This document shows positions 33,533-42,085 of a stretch of DNA of 48,966 nt, piece by piece; within the stretch, counting starts at the first letter, position 1; each line of letters starts with the position of its first letter. Location: contig JACVRR010000002.1 of assembly GCA_014534345.1 (NCBI GenBank), positions 1 to 48,966 of the forward strand, in the 5' to 3' direction. Both the position numbers and the translations under genes were made by a program. The stretch comes from Thermoleophilia bacterium (GTDB taxonomy: Bacteria > Actinomycetota > Thermoleophilia > Gaiellales > Gaiellaceae). The notes beneath the pieces were generated by a model. That model ran no database searches and had not been told where the DNA came from. It was given only the letters and a program-made list of their open reading frames with translations.

Positions 33533-33754
33533 CTACCTGTCTACCCGAAGAACGTGCCTGAGCGCCAGGAGGTGATGCTTCGGCGGGAGCATCCGGAGCA
33601 GCGCAAGCATCTCGCCGGCCTCCGCGGTCGTCTCGTGGAGGAGCGTGCCCGAGAGTCGTAGCCGTGTTGGAGAGCCGTTCGGCTCGACGGTCGCATCGTC
33701 GTCGTCGTAACCGAGCTCGCGCAGGCGCGCATTCGCTTCGCGGGCGGCATCCAT
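33533..33754 (-). CDS. small protein of a local paralogous pair, 73 aa
   Basis: ATG 33754, MDAAREANARLRELGYDDDDATVEPNG...LLALLRMLPPKHHLLALRHVLRV-like throughout. It aligns over its full length with the frame at 36082-36300 (shared pattern DA..AN.RL.ELGY....A.V...G and L..MLPPK..LL.LRH.L). Helix-strand-helix is likely. The duplication brackets the cluster 33.5-36.3 kb. No family function known. Confidence 0.65.
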   Translation of the reverse strand: MDAAREANARLRELGYDDDDATVEPNGSPTRLRLSGTLLHETTAEAGEMLALLRMLPPKHHLLALRHVLRVDR

Positions 33755-33879
33755 GTCTCTCGGACGGTTATCGACGGATGCGCGCCTGCTCTAACCCGAT
33801 CGACCGTTCGGTCAGCGCAGACCGGGGTTCAGCGCGCCCGGGGCGCGGAATACGGAGAGTGTCGACCGAGGAGGGACGA

Positions 33880-34230
33880 ATGGCCAACGAACAGGAACAG
33901 CGTTCCGGGGGCGAGCGCGGCGGCGACGCGGGCTCCGACGGCAGCGGCGGTACGGTGCGTACGGCGGTCAAGACTGTCGTGGTCGGAGCCGTTGCGGCGA
34001 CCATCGCGTTCGCCGGGCGGAAGGCCCTGGCAGCGCTGCACGAGCGGCGGTCGGCCGCGGGCGGCGACGGCTCCGGAGGCGGCTCACAGCAGGACGAGGA
34101 CGACCTCGCGACCGTGCTGAAGCGGACGGCCCTCGACGTCGCGGTCGCCGCCGCCGCCGCGGCGGCGGACCTGCGGCGTTCCGACGAGCCCGGGGGCGAC
34201 GAGGAGGCGGGAGACGGCGGCAGCGCGTAG
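33880..34230 (+). CDS. small protein with one hydrophobic helix, 116 aa
   Basis: ATG 33880 with GAGGAGGG upstream; the track start at 33664 is too early. Composition is Gly/Asp/Ser-rich. A central helix VRTAVKTVVVGAVAATIAFAGRKALAALHERR (about 24-55) may enter the membrane, and an alanine-rich helix near the C-terminus (ALDVAVAAAAAAADL) follows. Acidic glycine-rich linkers join them. It resembles in style the neighbouring minus-strand proteins at 34277 and 35497, and all three may act together at the membrane. Confidence 0.6.
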   Translation: MANEQEQRSGGERGGDAGSDGSGGTVRTAVKTVVVGAVAATIAFAGRKALAALHERRSAAGGDGSGGGSQQDEDDLATVLKRTALDVAVAAAAAAADLRRSDEPGGDEEAGDGGSA

Positions 34231-34276
34231 ACGCGCCGCCGCCTCCCAACCCCGCCGCGCCGGAGCGCGGCCGCTC

Positions 34277-35446
34277 CTACGAGGGCGTCGCCGCGCGCCG
34301 CTCCTCGCGACGACGCTCGCGCTCCTCGCGCTCCTTCTCCCGCTGCTCGCGCTCTTCGTCCGACATCTCCTCCGTCGCCCCCGCCTGCGGACCGGAGTCG
34401 CCGTCCTCGTCGTCGCCGCCGTCGTCGTCCTTTTCCCCGGCGGCGCGACCGCCAGGCGTGCGCAGCTCCTCGGTCTCCTCGAGCGGCCTACCCTCCTCGA
34501 CGCCCGGGTCCTCGACGACCTCGCCGTCCTCGATCCGGCCGCGCCACGCGCCGGTCGCCTCGCCGTGCGCCTCGATGAACGCCTTGAAGCGGCAGAGATC
34601 GGACTCGGCGGCGCGCTTCACGAAGCGCAGGCCGGAAGCCATCTTCTCGAAGAGGCCCGCCGGGTTGAAGTCGATCGTGACGAGCACGCGCGTCATGTTC
34701 TCGCTCAGGGCGTGGAACGAGACCTGGCCGACGTGGCTGGTGCCGCTGACGGTCTTCCACGCGATCTTGTAGTCGGGGACCTGCTCGGTGATCTCCGCTT
34801 CCCAGTCGCGCTTCCAGAACCAGATCTTCTGCTCCCACTTCAGCTTGGCGCGGTCGTCGTCGTCCTGGTTCACGCTCACCACGCGGTGCATGAACTTCGG
34901 GAACTCCTCGAACTGCGTCCACTGGTTGTACGCCGTCTCCACGGGGACGCCGACGTCGCAGTAGCGCTGGATCGGGTTGCGCCGCCCGTTGCCCCAGCCC
35001 TTGCTCGGCTCCTTCTTGCCTCCGCCGAGGCCGACCTTCGACGCCAGCCCGCCGAGCATTCCGCCACCGTCGCCGCCGCCCCCGTCGCCGCCCTTCTTGA
35101 AGAGCTTGGCGGCTACGCCCGTCACCCCGCCCTTGTCCTCCGCCTTCGCCAGCGCGCTCTCGGCCGTCTCCTCGGCCTGGTCGGCGGCCTTGCTCGAGAG
35201 CGAGTCCTTGACCTTCGGCGCGGCCTTGACGGCCGCGTAGCCGACGGCGGCCGCCGCCGCGACGCCGGCCGGGATCAGCACCTTCCCGCCCACGCCGTTG
35301 CCGTCGCCGCCGTCCAGGACGCCGCGCACGCGGTCTACCACGCCTGCGGTCGTGCCCTGCACGCCGTCGCCGGCGCCGTCGGCCGTCTCGCGGGCGGACT
35401 CCTGCGCGCCGCCGGCGTCCTCGCCTCTCGGGTTGTCCTCGGCCAT
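34277..35446 (-). CDS. SRPBCC (polyketide cyclase/dehydrase-like) protein with TM-like N-terminus
   Basis: A 389-aa protein. A disordered acidic start is followed by a hydrophobic stretch KVLIPAGVAAAAAVGYAAVKAAP (about 54-76) and Gly-rich linkers. The SRPBCC domain covers about 160-295: RYCDVGVPVETAYNQWTQFEEFPKFMHRVVSV...WEAEITEQVPDYKIAWKTVSG...VLVTIDFNPAGLF. The C-terminal 90 residues are very acidic, then a charged REKEREERERRREERR helix. SRPBCC domains hold hydrophobic ligands. Proteins of this pattern occur in actinobacterial clusters of small envelope or gas-vesicle-type genes, but no gvp gene is visible here. ATG 35446. Confidence 0.75.
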   Translation of the reverse strand: MAEDNPRGEDAGGAQESARETADGAGDGVQGTTAGVVDRVRGVLDGGDGNGVGGKVLIPAGVAAAAAVGYAAVKAAPKVKDSLSSKAADQAEETAESALAKAEDKGGVTGVAAKLFKKGGDGGGGDGGGMLGGLASKVGLGGGKKEPSKGWGNGRRNPIQRYCDVGVPVETAYNQWTQFEEFPKFMHRVVSVNQDDDDRAKLKWEQKIWFWKRDWEAEITEQVPDYKIAWKTVSGTSHVGQVSFHALSENMTRVLVTIDFNPAGLFEKMASGLRFVKRAAESDLCRFKAFIEAHGEATGAWRGRIEDGEVVEDPGVEEGRPLEETEELRTPGGRAAGEKDDDGGDDEDGDSGPQAGATEEMSDEEREQREKEREERERRREERRAATPS

Positions 35447-35496
35447 CCCTCGTCTCCTCCCGTCGCTTGCCGTCGTGTCGCCGCCGGACCGGTCGG

Positions 35497-35997
35497 CTAG
35501 TCGCCGTCGCCCGCCTTCTGCTGACCTTCGCCCTTGCCCTTCGCCTCGAGGATGTCCTTCGCGGCGTCGCCGGCCGCGGCGACCGCCTCCTTCAGCGCGC
35601 TCTTCATCATCTCCGCCCGCTTGCCGTTCTCGAGCTTCGTCGGCAGCAGCTCGTTGACGGGCCGAGAGGTGACGACGTTGCCCGCAGCGGCGCCCGCCGC
35701 CGAGGCGATCTCCCGCGCGGCCCCGCCGGCGCTCTTCTTCAGCGCCTCGGTGCGCTCGGGCTGCACGACCTGCGCGACGCGCCAGACGGCCCCCAGCGCC
35801 GCACCGGCGAGCGCGCCGATCCCCATGTCGCGCGCGAGCTCTCCCATGCGCAGCCCGCCGCCGTCCCCGCCGTCGCGCTTGCCCTCCGGGGCCTCCTCGC
35901 GGTCCTGCGCGCTCGGCCGCTCCTCGCGCTTCTGCGCGCTCGACCCCTCGCGCTCGCTCTGCGCACGCTCGTCCTGCTGCCTCGGCTCGTCGGTCAT
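35497..35997 (-). CDS. hypothetical protein with disordered N-terminus, 166 aa
   Basis: ATG 35997. The first 50 residues are charged and disordered (QQDERAQSEREGSSAQKREE). A glycine/alanine-rich, possibly membrane-inserting helix follows (MGIGALAGAALGAVWRVAQVV). Next come TKLENGKRAEMMKSALKEAVAAAGDAAKDILE, amphipathic helices. It lies 50 nt upstream of the SRPBCC gene on the same strand and is probably its operon partner. Function unknown. Confidence 0.6.
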   Translation of the reverse strand: MTDEPRQQDERAQSEREGSSAQKREERPSAQDREEAPEGKRDGGDGGGLRMGELARDMGIGALAGAALGAVWRVAQVVQPERTEALKKSAGGAAREIASAAGAAAGNVVTSRPVNELLPTKLENGKRAEMMKSALKEAVAAAGDAAKDILEAKGKGEGQQKAGDGD

Positions 35998-36081
35998 CGT
36001 TCCTCCTCGCTGTGGCGCTTTCGTCCGTCGCGTACTACCCGGCCGCGCAGTTGTAAACCGGCCGCAGCCCGCGGAGTCGCG

Positions 36082-36300
36082 CTAGTCGCCGTTCAGCCGG
36101 TGACGCAGGAGGAGCAGGTACAGCTTCGGGGGCAGCATCTCCAGCAGCGGGGTCAGGTCGTCGGCAGCGACCTGCACGGTGGCGACGAGCTCGCCGCGCA
36201 CGAGGGCGCGGTCGATGTCTCCGTCGGCGTCGACGTGTGCCTCGTGGCGCGCGTAGCCGAGCTCCACGAGGCGACGGTTGGCACGGTCGTGCGCGTCCAG
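36082..36300 (-). CDS. paralogue of the 73-aa protein, apparent CTG start
   Basis: The frame LDAHDRANRRLVELGYARHEAHVDADG...LLEMLPPKLYLLLLRHRLNGD aligns over its full length with the protein at 33533-33754. At the position of that protein's ATG there is a CTG (36300-36298), preceded by AGGGGGTCCCA. No ATG, GTG or TTG occurs in frame within about 50 codons upstream; the track start at 36513 is not credible. Either CTG is used or the start was lost. Confidence 0.5.
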   Translation of the reverse strand: MDAHDRANRRLVELGYARHEAHVDADGDIDRALVRGELVATVQVAADDLTPLLEMLPPKLYLLLLRHRLNGD

Positions 36301-36362
36301 AGTGGGACCCCCTGCGCAACTCTCTACCCGCTGTCGGCGTGAGCTAACGCGCGCGGCCGCGC

Positions 36363-36518
36363 CTAGCGGACGACCGCCTGCGCCTGGACGACGCGCGCGA
36401 CCTGCGAGCCGGAGTCGTCCACGACGTCGGTCTCGACCACGATGACCGCCCGGCCGGCGCCGAGGGGGCGCGACACCGCCTCCACCAGCCGGCCCGGAAC
36501 GGCATCGCCGCATACCAC
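36363..36518 (-). pseudogene. C-terminal fragment of a hotdog-fold thioesterase (PaaI-like)
   Basis: From GTG 36518 the frame reads VVCGDAVPGRLVEAVSRPLG, AGRAVIVVETDVVDDSG and SQVARVVQAQAVVR to TAG. This is the last half of a PaaI-type domain (strand-turn-strand ending ...GxxVAxxxxxxxV). The catalytic N-terminal half is absent; upstream the frame is low-complexity and closed by TGA near 36605. A truncated, probably nonfunctional gene. Confidence 0.45.
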
Positions 36519-36608
36519 GCCTCCGAATCGCCGAGGGCCGGTCCGGTGCTCACCGGCGGCCGGGGATCCACGACCCGCCCGGGCGGCCGGGGCGAGGCCC
36601 CCTCAGGG

Positions 36609-36671
36609 CTACAGGAGCCAGATCAGCAGGATGACGAGCAGAACGACGACGACGATACCTGGGATGTACAT
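36609..36671 (-). CDS. 20-aa membrane peptide
   Basis: Too short for the ORF track. ATG 36671 is preceded by a perfect AAGGAGG a few bases upstream. The product MYIPGIVVVVLLVILLIWLL is one complete transmembrane helix, ending in TAG 36609-36611. The strong ribosome site and the uninterrupted hydrophobic sequence make translation likely. Tiny single-helix proteins of this type often modulate larger membrane proteins, and the DUF3105 membrane protein is encoded just upstream on the same strand. Confidence 0.65.
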   Translation of the reverse strand: MYIPGIVVVVLLVILLIWLL

Positions 36672-36775
36672 GGTCCTCCTTGCCGGTGGTTGGGTCAGGA
36701 GGTAAACGGCGCTCGCCGGAGCGCGGTTACGGCCGGCGGCGCGGCGCCGGCGGTCGCGACGGGGCGGCGCTCCGT

Positions 36776-37480
36776 CTAGCCGCCGCCGGGCGGCAGCTGA
36801 TCGCGCGTCGCGCCCTCCGGGCCCTGGAAGCCGTACTCGTCGAGGAAGGCGTCGAACGCCTGCTCGTCGAACCGCGGGCACTTCGCGAGCACGCCCTCTT
36901 CGCGCTCCAGGCGATTGTCGGCGCCGAAGTGCGCCCGCCAGGCGCCGAGCGAGATCTGGTCGCCCAGGCGGGGAAGCGGCGCGATCAGCAGCCCGTTCGG
37001 GTCGGCGCGGTACCACTCGACGATCCGCCGCACGTCCGCCTCCGGCACGTCCTCGCCGTACTGGATCACGACCGCGCCGTGCTCCATGTTGTGCACGAGC
37101 CGGAGCTGCTCGACCGGCTCGTCGTACACGTCGAGCGGCGACTGCACATTGTGATGCGGACCGGCGACCGGCGGATCCGTCGGGTACTCGAAGCCTTCGG
37201 GCAGCTCGTCGACGTGCCGTAGCGGGGCCCCGTCCGCGTCCTCGGGGTACTCGACGGGAACGATCTCCAGCGTGCAGCCGGCGCCGCGGATCGACTCGCC
37301 AGCGCTCGCCGACCCGCCGAACGCGAACAGGAAGACGCCCGCCGCGGCGGCGGCGAGCACCGCCGCGCCCACGGCGATCAGGAGCCAGAGCGGCCGCCCC
37401 TCCCGCCCGGCGTCGCGCGAGCGCGCCTGCGGCGCCTGGACGCGGCGCGGCGGCGGGGGAGTCCGCGGTTTCTTCGCCAC
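36776..37480 (-). CDS. DUF3105 membrane-anchored protein
   Basis: 234 aa from GTG 37480. A basic proline-rich cytoplasmic start precedes one TM helix (LWLLIAVGAAVLAAAAAGVFLFAFGG, about 31-56). The DUF3105 domain outside contains PPVAGPHHNVQSPLDVYDEP and LRLVHNMEHGAVVIQYGED. The histidines of HHN and HNMEHG are the conserved candidate ligands. It ends in a glycine/proline tail. Function is unknown for the family, which is widespread in actinobacteria. Divergent from rmuC, with starts about 70 nt apart. Confidence 0.85.
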   Translation of the reverse strand: MAKKPRTPPPPRRVQAPQARSRDAGREGRPLWLLIAVGAAVLAAAAAGVFLFAFGGSASAGESIRGAGCTLEIVPVEYPEDADGAPLRHVDELPEGFEYPTDPPVAGPHHNVQSPLDVYDEPVEQLRLVHNMEHGAVVIQYGEDVPEADVRRIVEWYRADPNGLLIAPLPRLGDQISLGAWRAHFGADNRLEREEGVLAKCPRFDEQAFDAFLDEYGFQGPEGATRDQLPPGGG

Positions 37481-37548
37481 GTCGCGGCGATGCTAGCAAC
37501 GTCCTCCGCGAGCTCCGTCCGACGCCGTCCGTACCGTTTGCCGGTCCA

Positions 37549-38835
37549 ATGCCCGTTCTCACGCTGCTGCTCGGGATCGCTCTCGGCGCCCTCGCCGCCT
37601 GGGCCGCCGTCCGCTGGCGGGCGGCCGCCGAGCGGCAGGCGCTCGAAGCGGCGGTCCGCGTCGAGCGCGAGCGGGCGCAGGAGCGTGCCGTGGCGCTCGA
37701 GGAGGCTCGCGCGGGGCTCGAGAACGCGTTCAAGGCGCTCTGCGCCGACGCGCTGCGCAGCAACAACGAGTCCTTCCTGCAGCTCGCCCGCGCGCAGCTC
37801 GAGCAGTTGCAGCAACGCGGCGCCAGCGACCTCGAGCAGCGCCGGCAGGAGGTCGAGCGCCTCGTCACCCCGATTCGCGAGTCGCTGGAGCGCTTCGACG
37901 GCCAGATTCGCGGTCTCGAGCACGCCAGGCGCGAGGCCTACGGCTCCCTCGCCGAGCAGCTCCGCTCGCTGGCGGAGAGCCAGGACCGCCTGCGCAGCGA
38001 GACGAGCAACCTCGTCACCGCGCTCCGGGCACCGCACGTGCGCGGGCGGTGGGGCGAGCTCCAGCTGAAGCGGGTGGTCGAGATGGCCGGGATGGTGGCG
38101 CACTGCGACTTCGTCGAGCAGTCGCACGCAACCGACGCCGACGGGCGGGGGTTGCGGCCCGATCTCGTCGTGCGGCTGCCCGGCGGCAAGAACGTCGTGG
38201 TCGACGCGAAGGTGCCGCTGAGCGCCTACCTCGACGGAATCGAGGCGGCCGACGACGACGTCCGCCGGCTCCGGCTCGTCGAGCACGCGCGCCAGGTTCG
38301 CGAGCACGTGACCAAGCTCGCCGCGAAGAGCTACTGGCGCCAGTTCGCGCCGGCGCCCGACTTCGTCGTCCTCTTCATGCCCGACGAGGCCTTCTACCGC
38401 GCGGCGCTCGAGCACGACCCGTCGCTCCTCGAGTACGGCGTCGACGCGGGCGTGATCCCGGCGACGCCGACGACGCTGATCGCGCTCCTGCGCGCGATCG
38501 CGTACGGCTGGCAGCAGGAGACGGTGGCGGAGAACGCGCGCGCGATCAGCGAGCTGGGGCGCGAGCTGTACGAGCGGCTGGGGACGCTCGGACGACACTT
38601 CGCGAAGCTCGGCCGCAGCCTCGACTCGGCGGTGGGCGCGTACAACGAGGCGGTCGGGTCGCTCGAGACGCGCGTGCTCGTCAGCGCGAGGCGCTTCGAG
38701 GGGCACGGCGTCAGCGCGCGCGAGGCGATCGCCGACGTGACGCCGCTCGAGCGCCAGGCCCGGCCGCTGCACGCGCTCGAGCTCACGCAGCCAGACGACG
38801 ACGACGACGCGGCGGCCGCGGTCGACGCGGCGTAG
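37549..38835 (+). CDS. rmuC: DNA recombination protein RmuC homologue
   Basis: 428 aa from ATG 37549. A short N-terminal membrane helix (VLTLLLGIALGALAAWAAV) is followed by a coiled coil (about 25-140). The RmuC domain has APHVRGRWGELQLKRVVEMAGMVAHCDF, LPGGKNVVVDAKVPLSAYL and FVVLFMPDEAFYRAAL, then GVIPATPTTLIALLRAIAYGW. All blocks that define the family are present. RmuC limits inversions and other rearrangements at short inverted repeats and has a nuclease-like core. It stands alone, near other repair genes (nth, AddA-like). Confidence 0.93.
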   Translation: MPVLTLLLGIALGALAAWAAVRWRAAAERQALEAAVRVERERAQERAVALEEARAGLENAFKALCADALRSNNESFLQLARAQLEQLQQRGASDLEQRRQEVERLVTPIRESLERFDGQIRGLEHARREAYGSLAEQLRSLAESQDRLRSETSNLVTALRAPHVRGRWGELQLKRVVEMAGMVAHCDFVEQSHATDADGRGLRPDLVVRLPGGKNVVVDAKVPLSAYLDGIEAADDDVRRLRLVEHARQVREHVTKLAAKSYWRQFAPAPDFVVLFMPDEAFYRAALEHDPSLLEYGVDAGVIPATPTTLIALLRAIAYGWQQETVAENARAISELGRELYERLGTLGRHFAKLGRSLDSAVGAYNEAVGSLETRVLVSARRFEGHGVSAREAIADVTPLERQARPLHALELTQPDDDDDAAAAVDAA

Positions 38836-38856
38836 CGACGCCGGCGCCGCTCGCCC

Positions 38857-39999
38857 TCAGTAGCGGAGGATCGCGCCGATCCCGTCGGCCGAGTCGAGTT
38901 CCGCATGGAAGCGGACGGCCCAGACGGTACCGCCGTGCGCGAGCGCCTGGTGAACCGCGAGGTCGATCCCTTCCGCGCGCCGCTCCATCCGCGTCCCGTC
39001 CAGCGGGCAGTTCCCGCTCGCGGCCGCCGCCCGTCCGCACGACGGGCACTGCCAGGCCTCGCGGTCGACGCCCTCGGCGAACAGCAGGCACTCGACCCGC
39101 CCGTCGGACGCTGCCTCGAGCGTGTCGCTCCACCCGGAGGCGGCCCGCCCGTTGCGGCCGGCCTCCTCCTGCCAGCGCTCGAGCAGCTCGCGCTCGCGGC
39201 GCGCCCGCCACTCCTCGAGCACCGGCAGCGCCTGCTCGAGCAGCTCCGCCGGCGTCGCGTGCGCCTCCGCGCTGACCCAGCCCGCCAGCGCCGCGCGCGT
39301 CTCGTGCGCGAGCAGCTCCTCGAACTCCGAGCGGAGCTCCTCGCTCGCCGCGACGACCACGGGCGGGCCGTTCAGGCGCCGCCAGCGGCGGTTGAGCTCG
39401 TCGGCGACGCGGCGCCAGTGCTCGGCCGCCTGCTCGTCGATGTGGCGCTGGAAGCGGGCCTGCGACCAGCCGCCCTGGTCGTGCCGGCCGGGCACCTCGT
39501 CGCTCAGGTCGGCCACCTCGTGCAGGCGCCCAGCGCGCAGCCGGTAGAGGTCGCCCCGCTCCCGGCTGACGAACGCGACGATCGCGCCGCCGCCCTTCGC
39601 GAGGAGCGGAACGAGCGGCGCGACGTAGAACTCGCGTCCGATCTTGATGTCGGTGCCCGCGGCGTCCTCGAGCGGCAGGGTCGACCAGAAGTTGTCCAGC
39701 GGGGCGCTGAAGACTGCGAGGCCGCGCGTCCCGTCACGGTCGAAGTCCTCGTCGAAGTAGCGCCGGATCCGGCCGAAGTCCTCCTTCAGCGCCTGCCGCT
39801 GTTCGTGCGTCAGGTCGCGCCGCCCCGCTTCCGCGAGCCGCTCCGCCTCGTTCAGCAGGGAGTTGATGCGCGTGTCGGCGTCGGCCGCGGTCGGCGTATC
39901 GCGCGGGTCGAGCGCTAGGTAGAGGCTGACCGCCAGCCCCTTCTCGGCGCGGAACCCGGCGAGGTCCCGCAGCGTCTGCCATCCCACGCTCGCAGCCAT
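38857..39999 (-). CDS. bacterial eRF1-domain (baeRF-like) protein
   Basis: 380 aa from ATG 39999, preceded by GGGAGGGAG; the track's 40155 start is too early. The N-terminus VSLYLALDPRDTPTAADADTRINSLLNEAERL is characteristic of the bacterial eRF1-like families (compare Rv2629-type proteins). The middle has GAIVAFVSRERGDLYRLRAGRLHEVADL and WRRLNGPPVVVAASEELRSEFEELL, an eRF1 domain 2/3-like core. The end carries a zinc-ribbon, CPSCGRAAAASGNCPLDGTRM. Such proteins are thought to act on stalled ribosomes or in stress. Proof for this one is absent. Starts of this gene and DUF488 are 37 nt apart, back to back. Confidence 0.8.
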   Translation of the reverse strand: MAASVGWQTLRDLAGFRAEKGLAVSLYLALDPRDTPTAADADTRINSLLNEAERLAEAGRRDLTHEQRQALKEDFGRIRRYFDEDFDRDGTRGLAVFSAPLDNFWSTLPLEDAAGTDIKIGREFYVAPLVPLLAKGGGAIVAFVSRERGDLYRLRAGRLHEVADLSDEVPGRHDQGGWSQARFQRHIDEQAAEHWRRVADELNRRWRRLNGPPVVVAASEELRSEFEELLAHETRAALAGWVSAEAHATPAELLEQALPVLEEWRARRERELLERWQEEAGRNGRAASGWSDTLEAASDGRVECLLFAEGVDREAWQCPSCGRAAAASGNCPLDGTRMERRAEGIDLAVHQALAHGGTVWAVRFHAELDSADGIGAILRY

Positions 40000-40036
40000 G
40001 CTCCCTCCCTTGCCGAGGACGCGAGATTCTATTCGC

Positions 40037-40555
40037 GTGCAGCTGTCGACCATCGGCCACGGCACGCGTCCGCTCGACGAGCTGCTCTCCACGCTGACCG
40101 GCGCCGGCGTCGAGACGCTGGTCGACGTCCGCCGCTTTCCGGGCTCGCGGCGCAACCCGCAGTTCGCCCGAGCATCGCTGGCGCAGGCCGTCGAGGCGGC
40201 CGGAATCGAGTACCGCCACGAGCCCGAGCTGGGCGGGCGGCGAAGCGGCGAGCCGGGCGAGGAGCGGTTCGCCTGTCTGCAGGTGGCCGCCTTCCGCAGC
40301 TACGCCGCGCGGATGGCCCTCGCGGAGTGGCAGGCCGCGCTCGCGCGCACGCTGGCGGCGGCGAGCCCGTGCCTCATGTGCGCCGAGACGGCGTGGTGGC
40401 GCTGCCACCGCCGCCTGATCGCGGAGCTCCTGCACGCGCGCGGGCACGCGGTCGTCCACCTGCTGTCGCCCACTCGGCGGTCGCCGCACCGGCCGTGGGA
40501 CGTGGCCGAGGCGCGCGAGGGACGGCTCTATCTCTGCGGCGAGCTGGTCGCCTGA
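40037..40555 (+). CDS. DUF488 family protein
   Basis: 172 aa from GTG 40037. STIGHGTRPLDELLSTLTGAGVETLVDVRRFPGSRRNPQF is the classic DUF488 start. ACLQVAAFRSYAARM and PCLMCAETAWWRCHRRLIAELLHARGHAVVHL follow, with the two conserved cysteines of the CAE...CHR block. The family has a Rossmann-like fold, sits often beside DNA-repair or stress genes, and has no proven activity. The track start at 39998 overlaps the neighbour's start and is rejected. Confidence 0.9.
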   Translation: MQLSTIGHGTRPLDELLSTLTGAGVETLVDVRRFPGSRRNPQFARASLAQAVEAAGIEYRHEPELGGRRSGEPGEERFACLQVAAFRSYAARMALAEWQAALARTLAAASPCLMCAETAWWRCHRRLIAELLHARGHAVVHLLSPTRRSPHRPWDVAEAREGRLYLCGELVA

Positions 40556-40624
40556 GGAACGACCCGCCGACCGTTTTCGTTTAATACGAGGCGGCCGCAC
40601 TGGCCGACTCGTGTCTCGGGAGCC

Positions 40625-41620
40625 GTGTTGAACGACAGCAAGGTGGAGGACGTGATCATCATCGGCGGCGGACCGGCCGGCTACACCGCGGCGCTCTACG
40701 CCGCGCGCGCGAACCTCCATCCGCTCGTCATCGAGGGGTTCCAGTGGGGCGGCCAGCTGATGATCACGAGCGACGTCGAGAACTACCCGGGCTACGCCGA
40801 CGGCGTCCTCGGGCCGGAGATGATGCAGGATTTCCGGCGCCAGGCCGAGCGCTTCGGCGCCCGGTTCGTCACGGACGACGCGACGCGCGTCGACTTCTCG
40901 GAGCGCCCGTTCCGCGTCTGGGTCGGCGACGACGAGTACCGCGCTCGGGCGGTGATCGTCGCGACCGGAGCGACGGCGCGGCAGCTCGGCCTTCCGTCGG
41001 AGACGGCGTTCCAGGGCCGTGGCGTCTCGTACTGCGCGGTCTGCGACGCGGCGTTCTTCAAGGAGCGGGAGGTCGTCGTCGTCGGCGGCGGCGACTCGGC
41101 GATGGAGGAGGCGACGTTCCTCGCGAAGTTCGCGACGAGGGTGACCGTCGTCCACCGCCGGGAGGAGTTCCGAGCGTCGAAGATCATGCTCGAGCGCGCC
41201 CGCAACAACCCGAAGGTGGGGTTCGTGATGAACGCGGTCGTCGAGGAGGTCCTGGGCGAGGACGGGCGGATGACCGGCGTCCGCGTGCGCGACACGGTCA
41301 CCGGCGAGACGTGGGAGATCCCGGCGCAGGGGCTGTTCGTCGCGATCGGCCACGACCCGAACACGCGGCTCTTCCTCGACTGGCTCGACCACGACGAGGC
41401 CGGTTACCTGGTCACCAAGCCTCGCACGACCGAGACGAACATCCCCGGCGTGTTCGCGGCCGGGGACGTGCAGGACCACGTCTATCGGCAGGCGGTGACG
41501 GCCGCAGCCTCGGGGACGATGGCGGCGCTCGACGCGGAGCGGTTCCTCGCCGCGGAGGAGGGCCACCCGGGCTCGGCGCTGACGGCGCCGCGCCCGGAGG
41601 CGGAGCCGGCGCGCGCGTAG
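40625..41620 (+). CDS. trxB: thioredoxin-disulfide reductase
   Basis: 331 aa from GTG 40625. The FAD motif GGGPAGYTAALYAARA (about 14-29), the redox-active CAVCD (about 137-141) and the NADPH motif VVVGGGDSAMEEATFLAKFA are present. VVHRREEFRASKIM and GVFAAGDVQDHVYRQAVTAAASG complete a full-length low-Mr thioredoxin reductase. It passes electrons from NADPH to thioredoxin. No thioredoxin gene follows, which is unusual for actinobacteria where trxA is often adjacent. A C-terminal extension of about 15 residues is Ala/Pro/Glu-rich. Followed 21 nt later by the zinc-ribbon/PAS gene. Confidence 0.95.
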   Translation: MLNDSKVEDVIIIGGGPAGYTAALYAARANLHPLVIEGFQWGGQLMITSDVENYPGYADGVLGPEMMQDFRRQAERFGARFVTDDATRVDFSERPFRVWVGDDEYRARAVIVATGATARQLGLPSETAFQGRGVSYCAVCDAAFFKEREVVVVGGGDSAMEEATFLAKFATRVTVVHRREEFRASKIMLERARNNPKVGFVMNAVVEEVLGEDGRMTGVRVRDTVTGETWEIPAQGLFVAIGHDPNTRLFLDWLDHDEAGYLVTKPRTTETNIPGVFAAGDVQDHVYRQAVTAAASGTMAALDAERFLAAEEGHPGSALTAPRPEAEPARA

Positions 41621-41641
41621 AGGCATCTACGATCGGTCGCG

Positions 41642-42085
41642 GTGCCCCTGTTCATCTGCCCGAACTGCAAGCAGCGCTCGATCGACGACGACGGCCGGCA
41701 CGGGCTCACCCATCTCCCGGTCGCGTGCGAGCGGTGCGGATTCGGGTTCCTGTTCGAGCTGAAGGACGACTACTACCCGGCGCCGGGCGCCGGGCTCGTC
41801 GTCTGCGACGCCCGCGGACGCGTGCTCGCGCTCGGCCGGGGCGTGTTCGAGCTGACCGGCTTCCGCGAGACCGACGTGCTCGGCCGCGAGTTCGTCGAGG
41901 CGTTCGGCCTGACGGGCTTCGAGCGCAATCCCGCCGAGCTCACGCTCGAGTGGGGCGTGCGGCGTCTCGGCGAGCGTCTCGAGGTCCGCACGCGCGCGGG
42001 ACGGACGAAGCCCGTGACCGCCGACTTCTTCCCCGCGTACGACGACGACGGGGGTCTCCTGGTCGCGCTCGCGCCTCGGGCGTGA
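41642..42085 (+). CDS. zinc-ribbon plus PAS-domain protein
   Basis: 147 aa from GTG 41642. A zinc-ribbon CPNCKQRSID...VACERCGFGF (two CxxC pairs, residues 6-35) is followed by a PAS-like domain: GAGLVVCDARGRVLALGRGVFELTGFRETDVLGREFVEAFGLTG. It lacks any output domain, so it probably senses a small ligand or redox state and acts through a partner. It sits between trxB and a flavin oxidase and overlaps the latter by 4 nt, which suggests a redox theme. Confidence 0.75.
   Translation: MPLFICPNCKQRSIDDDGRHGLTHLPVACERCGFGFLFELKDDYYPAPGAGLVVCDARGRVLALGRGVFELTGFRETDVLGREFVEAFGLTGFERNPAELTLEWGVRRLGERLEVRTRAGRTKPVTADFFPAYDDDGGLLVALAPRA

Noticed and set aside
33533-36300. gas vesicle gene cluster
   Set aside because: SRPBCC and small helical proteins suggested it, but no GvpA/J, F/L, K, N or O sequence is present.
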